Notes: generated by a model from the letters alone, not told the origin. Shown: positions 24,901 to 33,736, counted from the stretch's first letter. The stretch is 64,000 bases of DNA from Diphasiastrum complanatum (GCA_029204225.1 CM055104.1:52568294-52632293), one strand, 5' to 3'. Made by a program: numbers and translations.

Positions 24901-26639
24901 TTCCTGAGTAATTGCCAAGGCAAAAATTTGCTCTACTTGTGCTAATTTCTCTCTAGGTGCTTTCTCTCTAGATATGATGTCTCTCTAAAAAATCTTCATT
25001 TTTTTGTCTCTACTTGTTTTCTCCCTTAGGCACTTATATGTTTACTTTTCACATCGTTTGCAATAGCTTTTTTTGTTTGTGATCAACATTGAGTTCTATT
25101 AGTTATGTTGGTTTTCTAATAACTGGGTGTTCCTGCCCTAGCAAAGGTTTTACCTTTGTGGTGCAAAGATTCCGATTGCAACCATACTTACATGCCGATT
25201 CGAATCGGCCGATTCGTCCCGATTGCAAAGGAGCAATCTAGGAAAAGCCTAAACCCACCAGGTTAATGCCTTCTCAAACCAGAGTCATCTATGACTACCA
25301 ATTTCAAGTTTGGTATCTAGAGAATTGTTGAAATGCGAGGGTTTTAATGCAATATCTCATCTACAATCCTTAACTCAAAGATAGCCCTGGTACCTAAACT
25401 ATCTGAGACGAACCAATCATACAATCCATGGACATAAATGCCAAAGAACATATATGCTAATGACTTGTATACATAGAAAAGAAGCGGCTAAGAAACAAAA
25501 TTAGCATTGAAGAAGAAGCACCCATGCTTGGTACACGATGTACATACAAGGAAAAGTTTTGGAATGCCAATTTTCTTGCCATCCTTTCTAGAACTTATGT
25601 AATTGTAAAAATTAAACAACTAAAACTGAAGGAAATTGGATTCATGGTTGAATTTTTTCTTTTTCAGCACCTTTATGAGGTTTTGCTCACTAGTTTAGTA
25701 GTCATCCTATGAGAAAAATAAATTCAGCAGAGCTTTTGAATAGCAAATTGCACGCGAGCTTCTGCAAGGCAGCGACTAGGCTGCCTGTTCTACTGAATAT
25801 GTATGGATTTCGCCTGCTGCCTCTCTTTTTTTCATGAATTTCAATGCTTCCCATTTGAATATCCAAGGGCAGATTATGGTTTTGAAAGCAACTTCACCAT
25901 TTTAGCTGACATATAAAAAATATTCACATCCATAAAGAAATTCCTATAGCAGATTATACTTCATAAAAAGGCCGTAAAAATAATATTTTAGCCAAAAGGG
26001 ATCTGGTCTACCCTACACACTTGGGAAAGATTTTCTAGTGACCAGTGACCTTTTCATTAGACTCAATGTCCGCACATTAACAGCTCAGCCTAACAGCCAC
26101 GACATCAATCTACAGCCACTGTACCTAGTGGAAAGGTCACTCGAAAATCCACTCCCAAATAAATAAACACCTAAACTTCTAACTATTACTGAAGAAACAG
26201 AAGAATAAAAATGGCGGAATAAGGTGGATATAGCCAATTAGTATGTTGCTTTCTTTTCCTAAGCATATATAAACCCTACAATTAAGCTGTAAAACCGTGG
26301 TTTGTAATGGAAAAATGAATATTGTAACCAGACCTGGGCCTTCTGGAGAGAGGCAGCAGCCTGGGGATTCAGGCCCTGAGCCTGTTGCGGCAAAGAAGCA
26401 GCCACATCCGCTGTGAAGGTGCCCATGAGCGCTCCAATGACGCCCCCTTGCAACGCACTGGTGGCTGTGACCAGCGCCACCTCCACAGGCATGGATTGCT
26501 GTCGCATCCATTGCTTCAGGTCTGCATCAAACCGCCTCAAACTCTCTTGCACCTGTTGTATGGGTCCTCCTGCTGCCTTGAACATTCCCGCGGGCACTAG
26601 CTGCTGCTTCTGCTGTTCCTGCTCCTGCGTCGTCGCCAT
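11817..26639 (-). CDS. HP30: HP30-like chloroplast inner-envelope translocase subunit (PRAT family with SAM domain), six exons
   Basis: Six exons, all with GT-AG introns and compatible phases: 26639-26334, 23160-23042, 16698-16572, 12514-12366, 12045-11983 and 11844-11817. Together they give 263 residues ending HPELSSRE. Residues about 50-184 are the Tim17/22/23-like PRAT region with four hydrophobic segments (VALVTATSALQGG; AVMTGVNAGLTCAM; MIAAFGSGAMFSIVSG; AVTTGVFFALFQGG). Residues about 197-254 are a SAM domain (LLHNLGLQRYEKNFKKGLL, then LRDVNIPPGPRLLILDHI). This PRAT-plus-SAM order and the length are those of Arabidopsis HP30 proteins. From the family: HP30 works with HP20 at the inner envelope in importing proteins without a cleavable transit peptide. 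No transit peptide is evident here, in agreement with the family. The start ATG follows a CT-rich leader and has a GC after it, as plant starts often do. Introns total about 14 kb and hold mobile DNA. Nothing in the exons is broken, so the gene may well be active. Confidence 0.92.
11983..12045 (-). CDS. HP30: HP30-like gene, exon 5
   Basis: 63 bp between GCTTGTGCAG and AG/GTTGTTTC. It encodes ALRDVNIPPGPRLLILDHIK, the second half of the SAM domain. If the donor were not used the frame would stop a few codons later, so a slightly shorter alternative end is possible. Confidence 0.88.
12366..12514 (-). CDS. HP30: HP30-like gene, exon 4
   Basis: 149 bp between GTGATTGCAG and AG/GTTTGG. It encodes LGQRFSKPPENDVNYLLS and then the first half of the SAM domain (LGLQRYEKNFKKGLLTDATL). 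It ends in phase 2. Confidence 0.92.
12895..12936. repeat. Microsatellite (TC)n
   Basis: An uninterrupted run of CT dinucleotides just upstream of the C-rich tandem repeats and the ORF1-like gene. Confidence 0.95.
12955..13265. repeat. Imperfect C-rich tandem repeats and (CTG)n
   Basis: Three to four degenerate copies of a unit containing CCGCTGCCTGCC followed by ATCTCCATCTCC lie between 12965 and 13180. A CTG-rich run follows at about 13191-13255. Long frames on both strands here are Pro/Leu/Ser- or Arg/Glu/Gly-rich and look like repeat artefacts. The segment may be the 5' leader of the LINE-like unit downstream. Confidence 0.8.
13344..14318 (+). CDS. LINE ORF1-like RNA-binding protein, intact frame
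   Basis: 324 codons from the ATG at 13344, chosen over the Met at 13302 because MADWQSVNWKGKKK reads like a true start. Residues about 10-90 are Pro/Ser/Thr-rich. Residues about 100-190 are predicted coiled coil (ISTLENTVLVLHGKVG; KELQERVHSLEQQFQQ). The C-terminal 120 residues include ATWVDKFQSTTVFLRFKDAL, then TIFMDEDLTPIQWTERKKN and ALFRDGRPVLVKI. That order (coiled coil, RNA-recognition-like fold, then a domain ending in a hydrophobic strand) is the layout of L1-type ORF1 proteins, which coat the element RNA. No endonuclease or reverse transcriptase frame follows. It lies inside an intron of the HP30-like gene, on the opposite strand. A domesticated host protein or a non-autonomous LINE are both possible; family membership is inferred from layout and a few motifs. 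Confidence 0.6.
   Translation: MADWQSVNWKGKKKTPPPSPFVFSAIPTTAPNPFSLPPPSPAFSPSPIPSTPATSTSSPTATTPSTLSSSSPSFTPSSSSSLSPSLSAEFLSGFPHIIESLQETNVSLLALIKQQAFQISTLENTVLVLHGKVGILEVDVTYLKNGLEFDEEEEDGSSNADSKDMAKELQERVHSLEQQFQQSKSSWADVLKGSKQTISESIQEHQKRDLKALNVKVRGASFAGKDLMAEANAFIHSTFGLKEDVISATWVDKFQSTTVFLRFKDALLRQKVLHKRGCLKGSTIFMDEDLTPIQWTERKKNIADAKANSFRALFRDGRPVLVKI
14319..14560 (+). other. 3' region of the LINE-like unit with polyadenylation signal
   Basis: Two copies of a CTCCTGC(G/A)TGAGAGATG motif occur at about 14339 and 14377. Then comes a T-rich stretch and AATAAA at about 14526, followed by a CT-rich end. This is the sort of tail seen after plant LINEs. No long poly(A) tail or target-site duplication was found. 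Confidence 0.4.
15090..15540 (+). pseudogene. Possible eroded gypsy gag with remnant zinc knuckle
   Basis: A plus frame carries FGCLGQQVRETRCKPPTIYRLN, which resembles a gag zinc knuckle lacking some ligands, followed by MQIEELEQEEPQG. Upstream frames are Lys/Gly-rich and broken. The resemblance is weak. Confidence 0.3.
15730..16465 (+). mobile_element. LTR-like block (related to copia LTR-C/LTR-D)
   Basis: It starts TGTGAAAATATGG and ends TGTGCAATCACA, the same terminal 12 bases as the LTR at 50116-50792. It carries CACACGTGTG palindromes at 15789 and 16371 and CCACGTGTGG at 15809, and shares the CTCACACGTGTGGAG context with the LTR at 60247. Five-base flanks do not match, so it may be a solo LTR with decayed ends. 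Confidence 0.5.
16572..16698 (-). CDS. HP30: HP30-like gene, exon 3
   Basis: 127 bp between ATGTTTGCAG and AAG/GTAAAATG. It completes a Ser codon and encodes MIAAFGSGAMFSIVSGMGG and AVTTGVFFALFQGGLFK, membrane segments three and four. It ends in phase 0. Confidence 0.92.
18317..18703 (+). pseudogene. hAT transposase N-terminus with BED zinc finger
   Basis: A likely exon begins after TTTGTTTGCAG at 18290. From the ATG at 18317 the frame shows WRCLHCGGLFTGSLTRVRAH followed by LLRVRGPGG and GISDC, the Cys-Cys-His-Cys pattern with Trp in front that marks the BED-type DNA-binding finger of plant hAT transposases. It binds element ends. The frame continues into Gln/Gly-rich sequence and ends at 18703, so later parts are out of frame or spliced. 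Confidence 0.7.
18950..19091 (+). pseudogene. hAT transposase core start (DUF659-like), truncated
   Basis: A plus frame around 19017-19085 reads LAGQFFYECGIPFAVANTWV, matching the opening block of the DUF659/core region of plant hAT transposases. It stops at about 19090, exactly where homology with the inverted arm begins. So the bulk of the core was removed by a deletion or by the event that made the inverted duplication. Confidence 0.6.
19492..20112 (+). pseudogene. hAT transposase acidic/basic C-terminal tail, plus-arm copy
   Basis: An exon after GGTTGCAG at about 19525 encodes VNPDTCLVDSAAAAPRAPP, then QEEMDDEIYREFYRQAQAD, a long acidic stretch (EEGDDEGLEGGEE) and an Arg/Gly-rich end with ARRPRGRPRGSGRGG, an AT-hook-like motif. 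It ends at 20112. The minus-arm copy (20514-21086) is nearly the same but has a TAG after RSRRADR. AT-hook tails can bind AT-rich DNA. Its role in the transposase is not known. Confidence 0.6.
20200..20369. repeat. Tandem 84-bp duplication at the hairpin centre
   Basis: The unit starting TATAGACCCTTGGGATCTGC occurs at 20200 and again at 20284, with few differences. Each unit contains its own short inverted motif (AGATTCATCT and AGATGAATCT). It forms the loop of the inverted duplication. Confidence 0.85.
21088..21534 (-). pseudogene. hAT transposase dimerisation domain, minus-arm copy
   Basis: The frame shows LTNIAYQLLIFERYQFPFD, WWGYHGRGTGDLRRVL, then AQDSSAGACEQNWSTWALYH and KRNRLSIEQCRRLVFVNTN. 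These are the hallmark blocks of the hAT C-terminal dimerisation region (W...L...SSA.CER.WS....K.RNRL). The exon likely runs from about 21485 to 21162, where CTCGAG/GTGAGTC gives a donor. The equivalent of its first part is missing in the plus arm. Confidence 0.8.
21590..21774 (-). pseudogene. hAT transposase core exon, minus-arm copy
   Basis: After GTTTGCTGCAG the minus frame reads IWEARWDHFHRPIHVVAHIL followed by HPLWRETRDRELHRGWVEY, the conserved (R)W....PLH.AA..L.P block that precedes the hAT dimerisation domain. A donor AG/GTACGTG follows. The plus-arm copy (19097-19270) is intact over the same exon. Confidence 0.75.
23042..23160 (-). CDS. HP30: HP30-like gene, exon 2
   Basis: 119 bp between TTCATTGCAG and AG/GTTCGTG. 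It encodes AFAGGPLLQARNFAVMTG and the following NAGLTCAMKRLRGGVEDTQT, the second membrane segment and the conserved basic loop. It ends in phase 2. Confidence 0.92.
23161..26333 (-). other. Intron 1 of the HP30-like gene (3.2 kb), no inserted gene recognised
   Basis: AT-rich with no protein-like frame. A short symmetrical GC-richer motif, GATTCGAATCGGCCGATTCG, lies at about 25196-25215 and looks like a remnant of a DNA transposon end. Nothing else stands out. Confidence 0.6.
26334..26639 (-). CDS. HP30: HP30-like gene, exon 1
   Basis: Encodes residues 1-102: a Gln-rich start, the conserved block QQVQESLRRFDADLKQWM, then the first hydrophobic segment and NPQAAASLQKAQ. The donor is CAG/GTCTGG (phase 0). 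The open frame runs past the donor into intron but loses family resemblance exactly there. Confidence 0.92.
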
Positions 26640-26711
26640 AGCTGGTAGGAGGAGGCAGACAGAGAAAGAGAACGAGAAAGATGGAGAAAGAGCAAATGAG
26701 CTCTGGAAGGG
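26640..26711 (-). promoter_or_regulatory. Probable 5' UTR of the HP30-like gene
   Basis: On the minus strand the stretch before the ATG is CT-rich (TTTCTCGTTCTCTTTCTC and CCTCCTCCTACCAGCT), typical of plant leaders. No upstream ATG lies close to the start codon. Confidence 0.55.
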
Positions 26712-26888
26712 CCATTTGTGAAGGGTGGTGAAGCCACGTATGCGCTTTTTAGGGTTTTAGGTCCATGTTTAAGGGTTTTGCAAAACCCTTGAAATTAGAT
26801 CCATTTTGTGAAGGGTTGGTGAAGCCATGTATGTCCCTTTTTAGGGTTTTAGGTCCATGTTAAGGGTTTTGCAAAACCCTTAAATTAG
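26712..26888 (-). promoter_or_regulatory. Duplicated 89-bp promoter module with telo-box and palindrome
   Basis: Two direct copies (about 26712-26797 and 26801-26888) each carry, on the gene strand, AAACCCTAAAA, a telo-box-like element, and the perfect 20-bp palindrome AAGGGTTTTGCAAAACCCTT (26771-26790 and 26862-26881). The position just upstream of the leader fits a core or proximal promoter. Telo-boxes are known in promoters of plant growth- and translation-related genes. Use here is inferred. Confidence 0.6.
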
Positions 26889-27544
26889 GGCTAATGTCCA
26901 TTATCCATTGATGTGCCCATTGGGCTTTGCATTTGGCCCCATAAGCAAATCTCTTTTTTGGCCTTGCCTAAAGGCAAGACTAAAGCAATACTTTATGTTT
27001 AGGTAGGTCCATGAAGTTTGTGAAGGAAGGAAAAAGTGTGATGAAATTACAATAATATGAAAAAACGTATCAAGAATATTGATGATAATATCTATAAATT
27101 TGAGAGGAAGTTTAAACAAGCGCATTGTGGCAAGCCACTAGGCCCTGCCTTTGCAACATGCAATAAATTGTACGTTGGTAAAGTTTTTTTCATGGTTTTT
27201 TTTATTCACACATGTAGTATATTGGTGAATGATCTGACCAATAAGCATACGTACTTCCAGATAAATTTTTGGGGTTTTCTATGTTGTCCAAACAGGATCT
27301 AATTGTGTGCCATAAATAGTTGTTACTATTCCACAATTGAAGTAAATTGTAGGTCATCTTTGGAGTTTTTTTTAGGAGAAAAGTGTTGTTTCGCATGATT
27401 ATGTATGTTGTTGGCACGCATTGTGCGTCCCCTACTCAAATAGGATATGATGCTTATTGATACATTGTGACAAGAGTTGCACTTTATTAACTTGTACAAG
27501 TCTATTCACTACTTAATATGTCCTTGCAAGGAATCGTAGAAAGC

Positions 27545-27582
<38 letters not shown>

Positions 27583-29841
27583 TTGTTGTGTAACTAACAT
27601 ATTCATGAATGATGGAGATGAGAAATGCGTTTACATATATAGCATAATAGTAAAAGGCAATGTAAATACGAGATGTATATGTATTGACGTGTTGTTTTGA
27701 TCAGTAACTAGTTAGACATCTCATATACAATCAAATCTACATATATGGTAAATTGTATAAACAAATAAGTTAATGTTACTTTTGACACCCGCACCATGAT
27801 CAAGCATCTACAATTTATCTAATGTGCTTCAGGCCTCTAATTTAGGGAGGTCTTGAATTTCTAGATCTTTATATATTTCCTTCTTGTATGTCTTATATTC
27901 TATGCATCTTGGTGTACTGAATTTTAGAACAACATATGGTTGTTGTTCTACTTTGTGGCATCTTCAAGAACTTATGGTTCAGATCAGTATCCACATCCTG
28001 CGGCCTCTTCACCAGCAGATTCTTGTTTCTTCAACTTGTACTGACAGGTACAGACTTGCCATTGCTAAGAAACATCCAAACCTCAGGTTTGTACGCTGGT
28101 CAATATTGGGCTTCAATCCACCATGGTTTGCTTTTATATGCCTTCAGAATCATGAAGCACAAATGGACAAAAGCTCTTGCTCAGTTTGCATTGCGAATTG
28201 CGAGTTCATGAAGTAATCAACTTAGTTAGAAACTGGGCCCTTACTAACAGGTTGCTCCTTCTAAAATGCGGCAGGTTATTCATGAGTGCAACTAGTGGAG
28301 CTTGTTGCGAAGTGTTGTTCCATGGCGCGTGGGATGGTCGTTTGAATCGCACCAGAAGCAATCTTTTGCATTTGGAACTACCTTAAAACAAAGTCATCCT
28401 ATCCCTATTGCGCAGTCACCATTGCGTCAACCTGTTCCACAATACCAATTGCAACAGCGTAACAAACCAATCGTCTCACAGAGATCCTCTACACCTTGGG
28501 AGCAATATCCCTAGAAATAACATTGAAGGTTACCCGCATGCCGATGGAGAGGTTGACAGATGTGTTTTCACTGCACTGTTTCTAAAGATTGGTTTTGATT
28601 TGCAGAGGCGACAAAGCTTTTTGCAGTGTGGAGTGTCGTCACCAGCAAATTGTGGTCGATGATCGTTTAGAACACATGGAAAAGTGCTCATCGGTAGCCC
28701 TGAAGACAGGGAAAGTAGTCCAATCACCAAAGCAGAGTTCGACAGCAGGCACAGTTGCTACTGCCTAGCTTCATATAAGTCTTCAATGTCATTGAAAAAA
28801 TCATGTCTATTCTGTACAGGAATGAAAGCATCAGAAAGTTTTGCTATGCGCTCGAAGGATTCTTTTCTGATGATATAAACATAAAAAGAGACTTTTAGAC
28901 CGCAGTTGAAGCTATGGATTAATAATTGACACTCATTATGTAAATCTATGAAGTTTGTTATTTAGATCTCCTACACACTGAGCTTTCCAAGTATCAAATG
29001 TATCAACAGAAACATGGGACGGCGTTAGTAGGAAGAGTGGTAATGGTATTCTATAAGTTGAGCATCATATCTTGCACTGTTTTGTGATATTATGCTGGAT
29101 CCATGAGCGAGTAACGGTCTTGCTGAAAAGAAGATGCAAGTATTTCCGGGGCGAGGGTCCAGAGGCTAGTGGACCTCGTGCATGAGAATAAATTTCAATA
29201 ATTTCAAGGAATTCTGTTGTCCGCCTATAAATCTGCATAAAGGACGATGCCGCAAGGAGGATTTAATGTATGTTTGATGAAGCGCTTCAGCTTTTTATGT
29301 TGGAAGCATTTCGCTATTGTACCTCTGCAGCTTTCTGATTTCGAAGAACAAGAGCAGAACCAGGCGATTGTCAAAAGATCCTTAAAAAACCAAAAACCCT
29401 TCCAAAAAACCAAACCAAAAACCCTTCCAAAAAACCATGCATGCACTGACAACGGCCACCTTCATAATGGCAAGTCACGAGAAAATGGAATACGCAAATC
29501 CGGAATCAGCATCAGAACAAATCCGAATCCAAGTGTCAACCTCTCCTTTTTTGTTCTGAATGGAGGTGTCACTCTCTCAATATTGAAGCAGCCCCAACTT
29601 TGGAAGGAAAATATTTTAATAACATAAATTGAATAAAAATAAAAATAATAAAAAGCAATAGGTGACTCAAAACCCTAGAAAAATAGGCACTATATTTTTA
29701 AATCCCACATGTCGCACTCACAAAAATCAAGGCATTAAAAAAAACCACATTTACATATGCCATTTGAATTAAAACCAAAACACAAGCATGTCAATGTTTC
29801 AAATGAATGCTAAGTCCTCCTTGCTAAAGAAACAAAACATT
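26889..29841. other. Intergenic region with one short coding-like patch
   Basis: Mostly AT-rich. A (GA)n microsatellite lies at about 27551-27580. Between 27884 and 28880 composition is more balanced and some plus frames look protein-like (for example LRNIQTSGLYAGQYWASIHH and a Gln/Pro-rich run near 28400-28510), but no family is recognised and the pieces are separated by stops. A short A/C-rich tandem repeat (AAACCCTTCC units) sits at about 29382-29434. Confidence 0.4.
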
Positions 29842-30444
29842 TGTTTACAAAGCCTTGCTAGCTTTCAGCCCTCTTCCTGACGAAGATGTTCGCAAACACG
29901 AAAGTCAAGAGACACGAAGCACAAAAGTTCCACGAACACCTGACGGGAAGACACGGACATGAAAGATTCACGAACGAGAATTTTTTTCGGTCCAACACGA
30001 GAAAGTCAGACGACGGAAATGAAACCAACGACGTGACACGAAAAACGTCGCGAAACTTTTTCTGCCCTCATGCTCCAAAGAGTACCAGCAAGATCATACA
30101 AGTACCCAGAAGTACAGATGTTTGATCTGATGGCATGACGTCAACAGATACACTCTAGGTCGTGGCTAATCTGCCACTCTTGTAATTTCTTGATTAGTTG
30201 TAGATGCTTAATCACTCTAATCTGAAAGGTTACACAAAGCGACTATGTACTTATTGGATGATACTTGACACACAAACAAATACAGAACATACACACAGAT
30301 GTATGAAGCAGTTTGATGCTAGTAAGCAATCAAGACAAAATACAGACAAGAAGTCCGCCTGCGTGCGAGACAAGTTCTGTGAGCAGGATCCATAGTGATC
30401 CATAGGTCCGCTAGTAAGCGAGACATCCACTTGTGAGAGAACTT
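29842..30444 (+). repeat. LTR-B fragment (5' 60 per cent)
   Basis: Starts TGTTTACAAAGCCTTGCTAG and matches the 5' part of the full LTR at 57225-58224, up to CTTGTGAGAGAAC. There it abuts the truncated reverse transcriptase of copia element C. The remaining 3' part is missing here. Confidence 0.8.
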
Positions 30445-30446
30445 AT

Positions 30447-30722
30447 AGAAACTAGCTTAGCAACAGGAGCAAAAGTTTCATCAAAATCTACTCCCTTGGT
30501 TTGCAAGAACTCCTTTGCCACTAGCTTTGCCTTGTGTTTGTTGATGCTCCCATCTTGATTGTACTTCAATCTATAGATCCATTTGCACTCAAGTGGTTTT
30601 CTTCCATGAGGAAGATCCACAAGCTTCCATGTATGATTCTCCATAAGAGCATCATACTCCTTTTGCATGGTCCCTCCATTCTTGTGACTCCATATCTTCT
30701 TCAAAGCAACTTGGCTCATCAA
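30447..30722 (-). pseudogene. Copia reverse transcriptase N-terminus (element C)
   Basis: The frame shows NHTWKLVDLPHGRKPLECKW, YRLKYNQDGSINKHKAKLVA and VDFDETFAPVAKLVSI, the entry blocks of copia RT. It then leaves the family where LTR-B sequence begins. All catalytic residues downstream are missing. Confidence 0.85.
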
Positions 30723-31221
30723 ACATAGAAGTTAGAAAAGTGTAAGAGGTAAGTGAATGTAGGTCTTCCCTTTGTTCACCTTTGTCAACATAGGTGAGCC
30801 TTGAGGGCGCGGCCTTCCTTCTTGTAGATCTCCTTGGAGTCCTCGGATCTTGAGATGGATCTTCAAGATCTTGATCACATGTAGGCTCCTCCTCAAACCT
30901 TACAAGATCCTTGACATAAGATGGATTAGAAGCTTTCTCATTCAACTTGTAGTAGTTACCTTCATCAAAAGTAACATCTCTACTCACTAAAATCTTTTTA
31001 GTGATTGGATTATAGATTCTATATCCTTTGCTATTTTCAGCATAACCAACAAAGATCCCCTTTATAAAAGTAGGATCATCCTTTTTTCTTGTATCTAATG
31101 CTTGAAAAACATAGCAAGTAGATCTGAAAATTCTTAGATCTTTAAGATTCGGCTTCTTACAAAATAGAGCCTCATAAGATGTTATGCCTCCAATGGGCCT
31201 ACATGGCAATCTATTACACAA
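30652..31221 (-). pseudogene. Copia integrase C-terminal and linker region (element C)
   Basis: The frame contains YEALFCKKPNLKDLRIFRS, FVGYAENSKGYRIYNP and RDVTFDEGNYY, then an acidic linker with TPRRSTRRKAAP before RT. The front of this region (31222-31505) carries SDNGGEY and a TAA where CAA for Gln is expected in YSPQQNG. Confidence 0.85.
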
Positions 31222-31505
31222 ATAAGTTGCACAAATAATAGCCTCTCCCCAAAGGACTTAGGTAGAGATGCATCTAACCTCAAAGCCTTAGCACACTCAC
31301 AAAGTGTTCTATTTATCCTCTTGGCTATACCATTTTGTTAAGGACTATAAGTACATGTAAGTTCTCTCTTAATGCCATTGGATTTACAAAACTCTATCAT
31401 CTTGGTGGAGATATACTCTCCACCATTATCACTCCTCAATACTTTAATTCTAGCATCAAGTTGATTTTCAACTAGAGTTTTGAACTTAACAAAGGCTTCA
31501 AACAC

Positions 31506-31850
31506 TTAACTTTTGGAATCCAAAAGTTCAATCCAAGTGTATCTAGAGTAATTATCAATAAAAGATACATACCTAGATGCACCTCCATTAGATTCTTGAG
31601 AAAAAGAGTGCACATCACTATGAATAAGATCTAATGCTTTTGTAGATCTAGTGGAAGAGATATCAAAAGGTAGCTTGTGTGCCTTTGAGAGGCTACAAGC
31701 TTCACAACTTTTTCCACACTTTGAGAGTGTCTTTGGAAGGCCGAGAGCAAGATCCTTGGTGCATAGCATCTCCATAGATTTGAAGTTGGGGTGGCCCAAC
31801 CTCTTATGCCAAAGCTCCACTTGATTGAGCTCCTCCTTCACCATGTTCAC
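31506..31850 (-). pseudogene. Copia pre-integrase zinc region and integrase core start (element C)
   Basis: LWHKRLGHPNFKSMEML and CEACSLSKAHKLPF give the His-His-Cys-Cys zinc-binding N-terminus of integrase. LIHSDVHS and FIDNYSRYTW follow, with the first catalytic Asp. The frame stops at 31506, just short of the second catalytic block. Confidence 0.85.
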
Positions 31851-31922
31851 ACTTCCAAGAAAAACATTAGCATCTAGCTTAAAAATGCTTGAATCCCTTT
31901 ACAATGCAAGTATTATTCATCA

Positions 31923-32510
31923 TTATGGAGCAAACACCTTCTTAAAATGGACATCTAAGCCATCATCCATCAATTGTCCTACACTTAACAAATTCTTAGT
32001 GAGTGTAGAAACATAGAGTACATTATCAAGATCTACTCTTTTAGAGGATCTAAGACTTAAGGGAATAGTTCCCACTCCATCTATTCTACATTCTTGATCA
32101 CTTGCTATTAGAATAGACTTTTTACAACCTACAAAAGGTACAAGAGTTGAGAAAAAATCCTTTTGGAATGTCATGTGGGAACTAGCCCCACTATCAATCC
32201 ACCATGTGTCATTGGAGTAGCTCTTGGATGTTGATGTAGAAGCCATTAAGGATGAATCCACTTTATCCTCATCTTCGTCAAGAGTGAGGTTGCCTTGTTT
32301 GCTCTCTCCTTGTGCATTCTTTTTCTTGTAACACTCGGCTGTAAAGTGCCCCTTTTTTTCGACAAAAGAAGCACTTGAGTTTGGCTTTGTTCTTCTTTCC
32401 ACCTTTGGAGCTTGATGATTGATCATCACTTTTGGTCTCCTTTTGTTGGATCTTCTTCTTTGACTTTGTCTTTCCTTTGCTTGAGAAGTTGGCCTTCTCA
32501 TCACCATCAT
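31923..32510 (-). pseudogene. Copia protease region (element C)
   Basis: The active-site triad is intact as TWWIDSGASSHMT, followed by ILIASDQECRIDGVGTI, DNVLYVSTLTKNLLSVGQL and DDGLDVHF, all standard for copia aspartic protease. It processes the polyprotein. The frame overlaps the gag frame by about 230 bp. The switch near 32350-32360 sits in a T/A homopolymer (TTTTTTT on plus), a likely slippage frameshift within the gag zinc knuckle. Confidence 0.85.
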
Positions 32511-33120
32511 GCAACTTCAAGGATCCAATCCTTCGCTTGACATGAAGGATCCTACTCTCCTCGGCCACAAGCACACTATGGAGCTTGTCAATGGAAGGTA
32601 GTGTATCTTGAATAGCAAAGCTTTGTACAAGATTGGAGAACTCATCTCCAAGACCATTCAAAATGATTTGAACAAGTTCATCATCATGAATACCCTCACT
32701 AATGATGGAAAGTTCTTTGTTGAGAGATTTTATTCTCAAGACATACTCTTGAGCACTCTCATCACTCCCTCTAATGCTTTGAAGAACTTTATTTCTAATC
32801 ATAGCACTCTAGAGGTATTTTTGGATTCATAAATCCCTTTAAGGTAGTCTCATGCCTCCTTGGTCGAGGTACAAGATGCCGCTTTCTTTAGAAGTTCATT
32901 ACTAACATTCATCTTTAGGCAATGTAATGCTAGTCTAGCTCTCCTTTTGTACCTCACTAGATCTTGCCCTCCTTGAGCTTATTCTTCCTCTCCTATGACA
33001 AGATCATACATATCTTGGAGCACAAGTAGAGACTCCATTCTTACTTTCCAAGTTGAATAATAATTAGAATTTAGCCTTTCACTAGCCTCAAGAAGATAGG
33101 CTCCAATTGAACCCATTCTA
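32278..33120 (-). pseudogene. Copia gag (UBN2-type) with zinc knuckle, frameshifted (element C)
   Basis: The open part (32802-32278) shows SAQEYVLRIKSLNKELSI, DDELVQIILNGLGDEFSNLV and a Lys-rich stretch leading to KCFFCRKKG, the start of a CCHC knuckle that is completed only in another frame. Sequence up to about 33120 continues gag homology with stops (for example the region reading NSNYYSTWKVRMESLL on minus). Gag forms the particle that packages element RNA. Confidence 0.8.
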
Positions 33121-33724
33121 TCTAGTAACAAGTACAACAAATGTACTATTCAAAGGCTCTCCCTTCACTCTTTCTCAGAATTTAGCTACAATGCTACTAT
33201 CTTGAATCTCACAAGACTCAAGAAGCAAGATCTATAATGATCTTGAACTCAAAAAGATTTGAGAAAGTGTATTCTACACAATCTATTCACTTAGAAACTT
33301 GGATTTGATTCTTGGAAGTGCCAATGCCTTCCTATGGTGTTTAGAATGGTTTCACTCTTGAACCAAAAAAAAAACATAAGCCTCAAACTCTCTCTCAAGG
33401 ATTTGTAGGTTTGATAAGCTTCTAACACCATTTACTCATCAAATCTATAATGGAAACAATGGATTTTCATAAGCACATCACTAGTTTCACTCTTCACAAC
33501 TTGTTTGAAGCTCAAATATTGAAAAAAAACAAAGTTTTGGTGAAAGTACAACTCCAGCAGCCTCTCACACGTGTGAGAAGTACATCTGAACTTTACACAC
33601 TAATCTGAACCTCAACATTACAAGTAAACTATTAGAAAAGGTCGCCCTCTTTCAAAATAAATCTAGCACCAATGGTTTCACCAAAATGAAGATTTTTGGA
33701 TCATCAACTAAGCTCTTTGAGTTG

Positions 33725-33736
33725 GCTCTGATACCA
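33725..33736 (-). other. Primer-binding site for initiator Met-tRNA (element C)
   Basis: Minus-strand TGGTATCAGAGC lies directly after the LTR end GAAATTTGACA (33737). This is the standard copia PBS and fixes the LTR boundary. Confidence 0.85.

Noticed and set aside
33725-33736. TGGTATCAGAGC sites considered as tRNA gene ends
   Set aside because: They lie next to LTR ends and no cloverleaf surrounds them; they are primer-binding sites complementary to the 3' end of initiator Met-tRNA. The same holds at 48107, 54415 and 58233.
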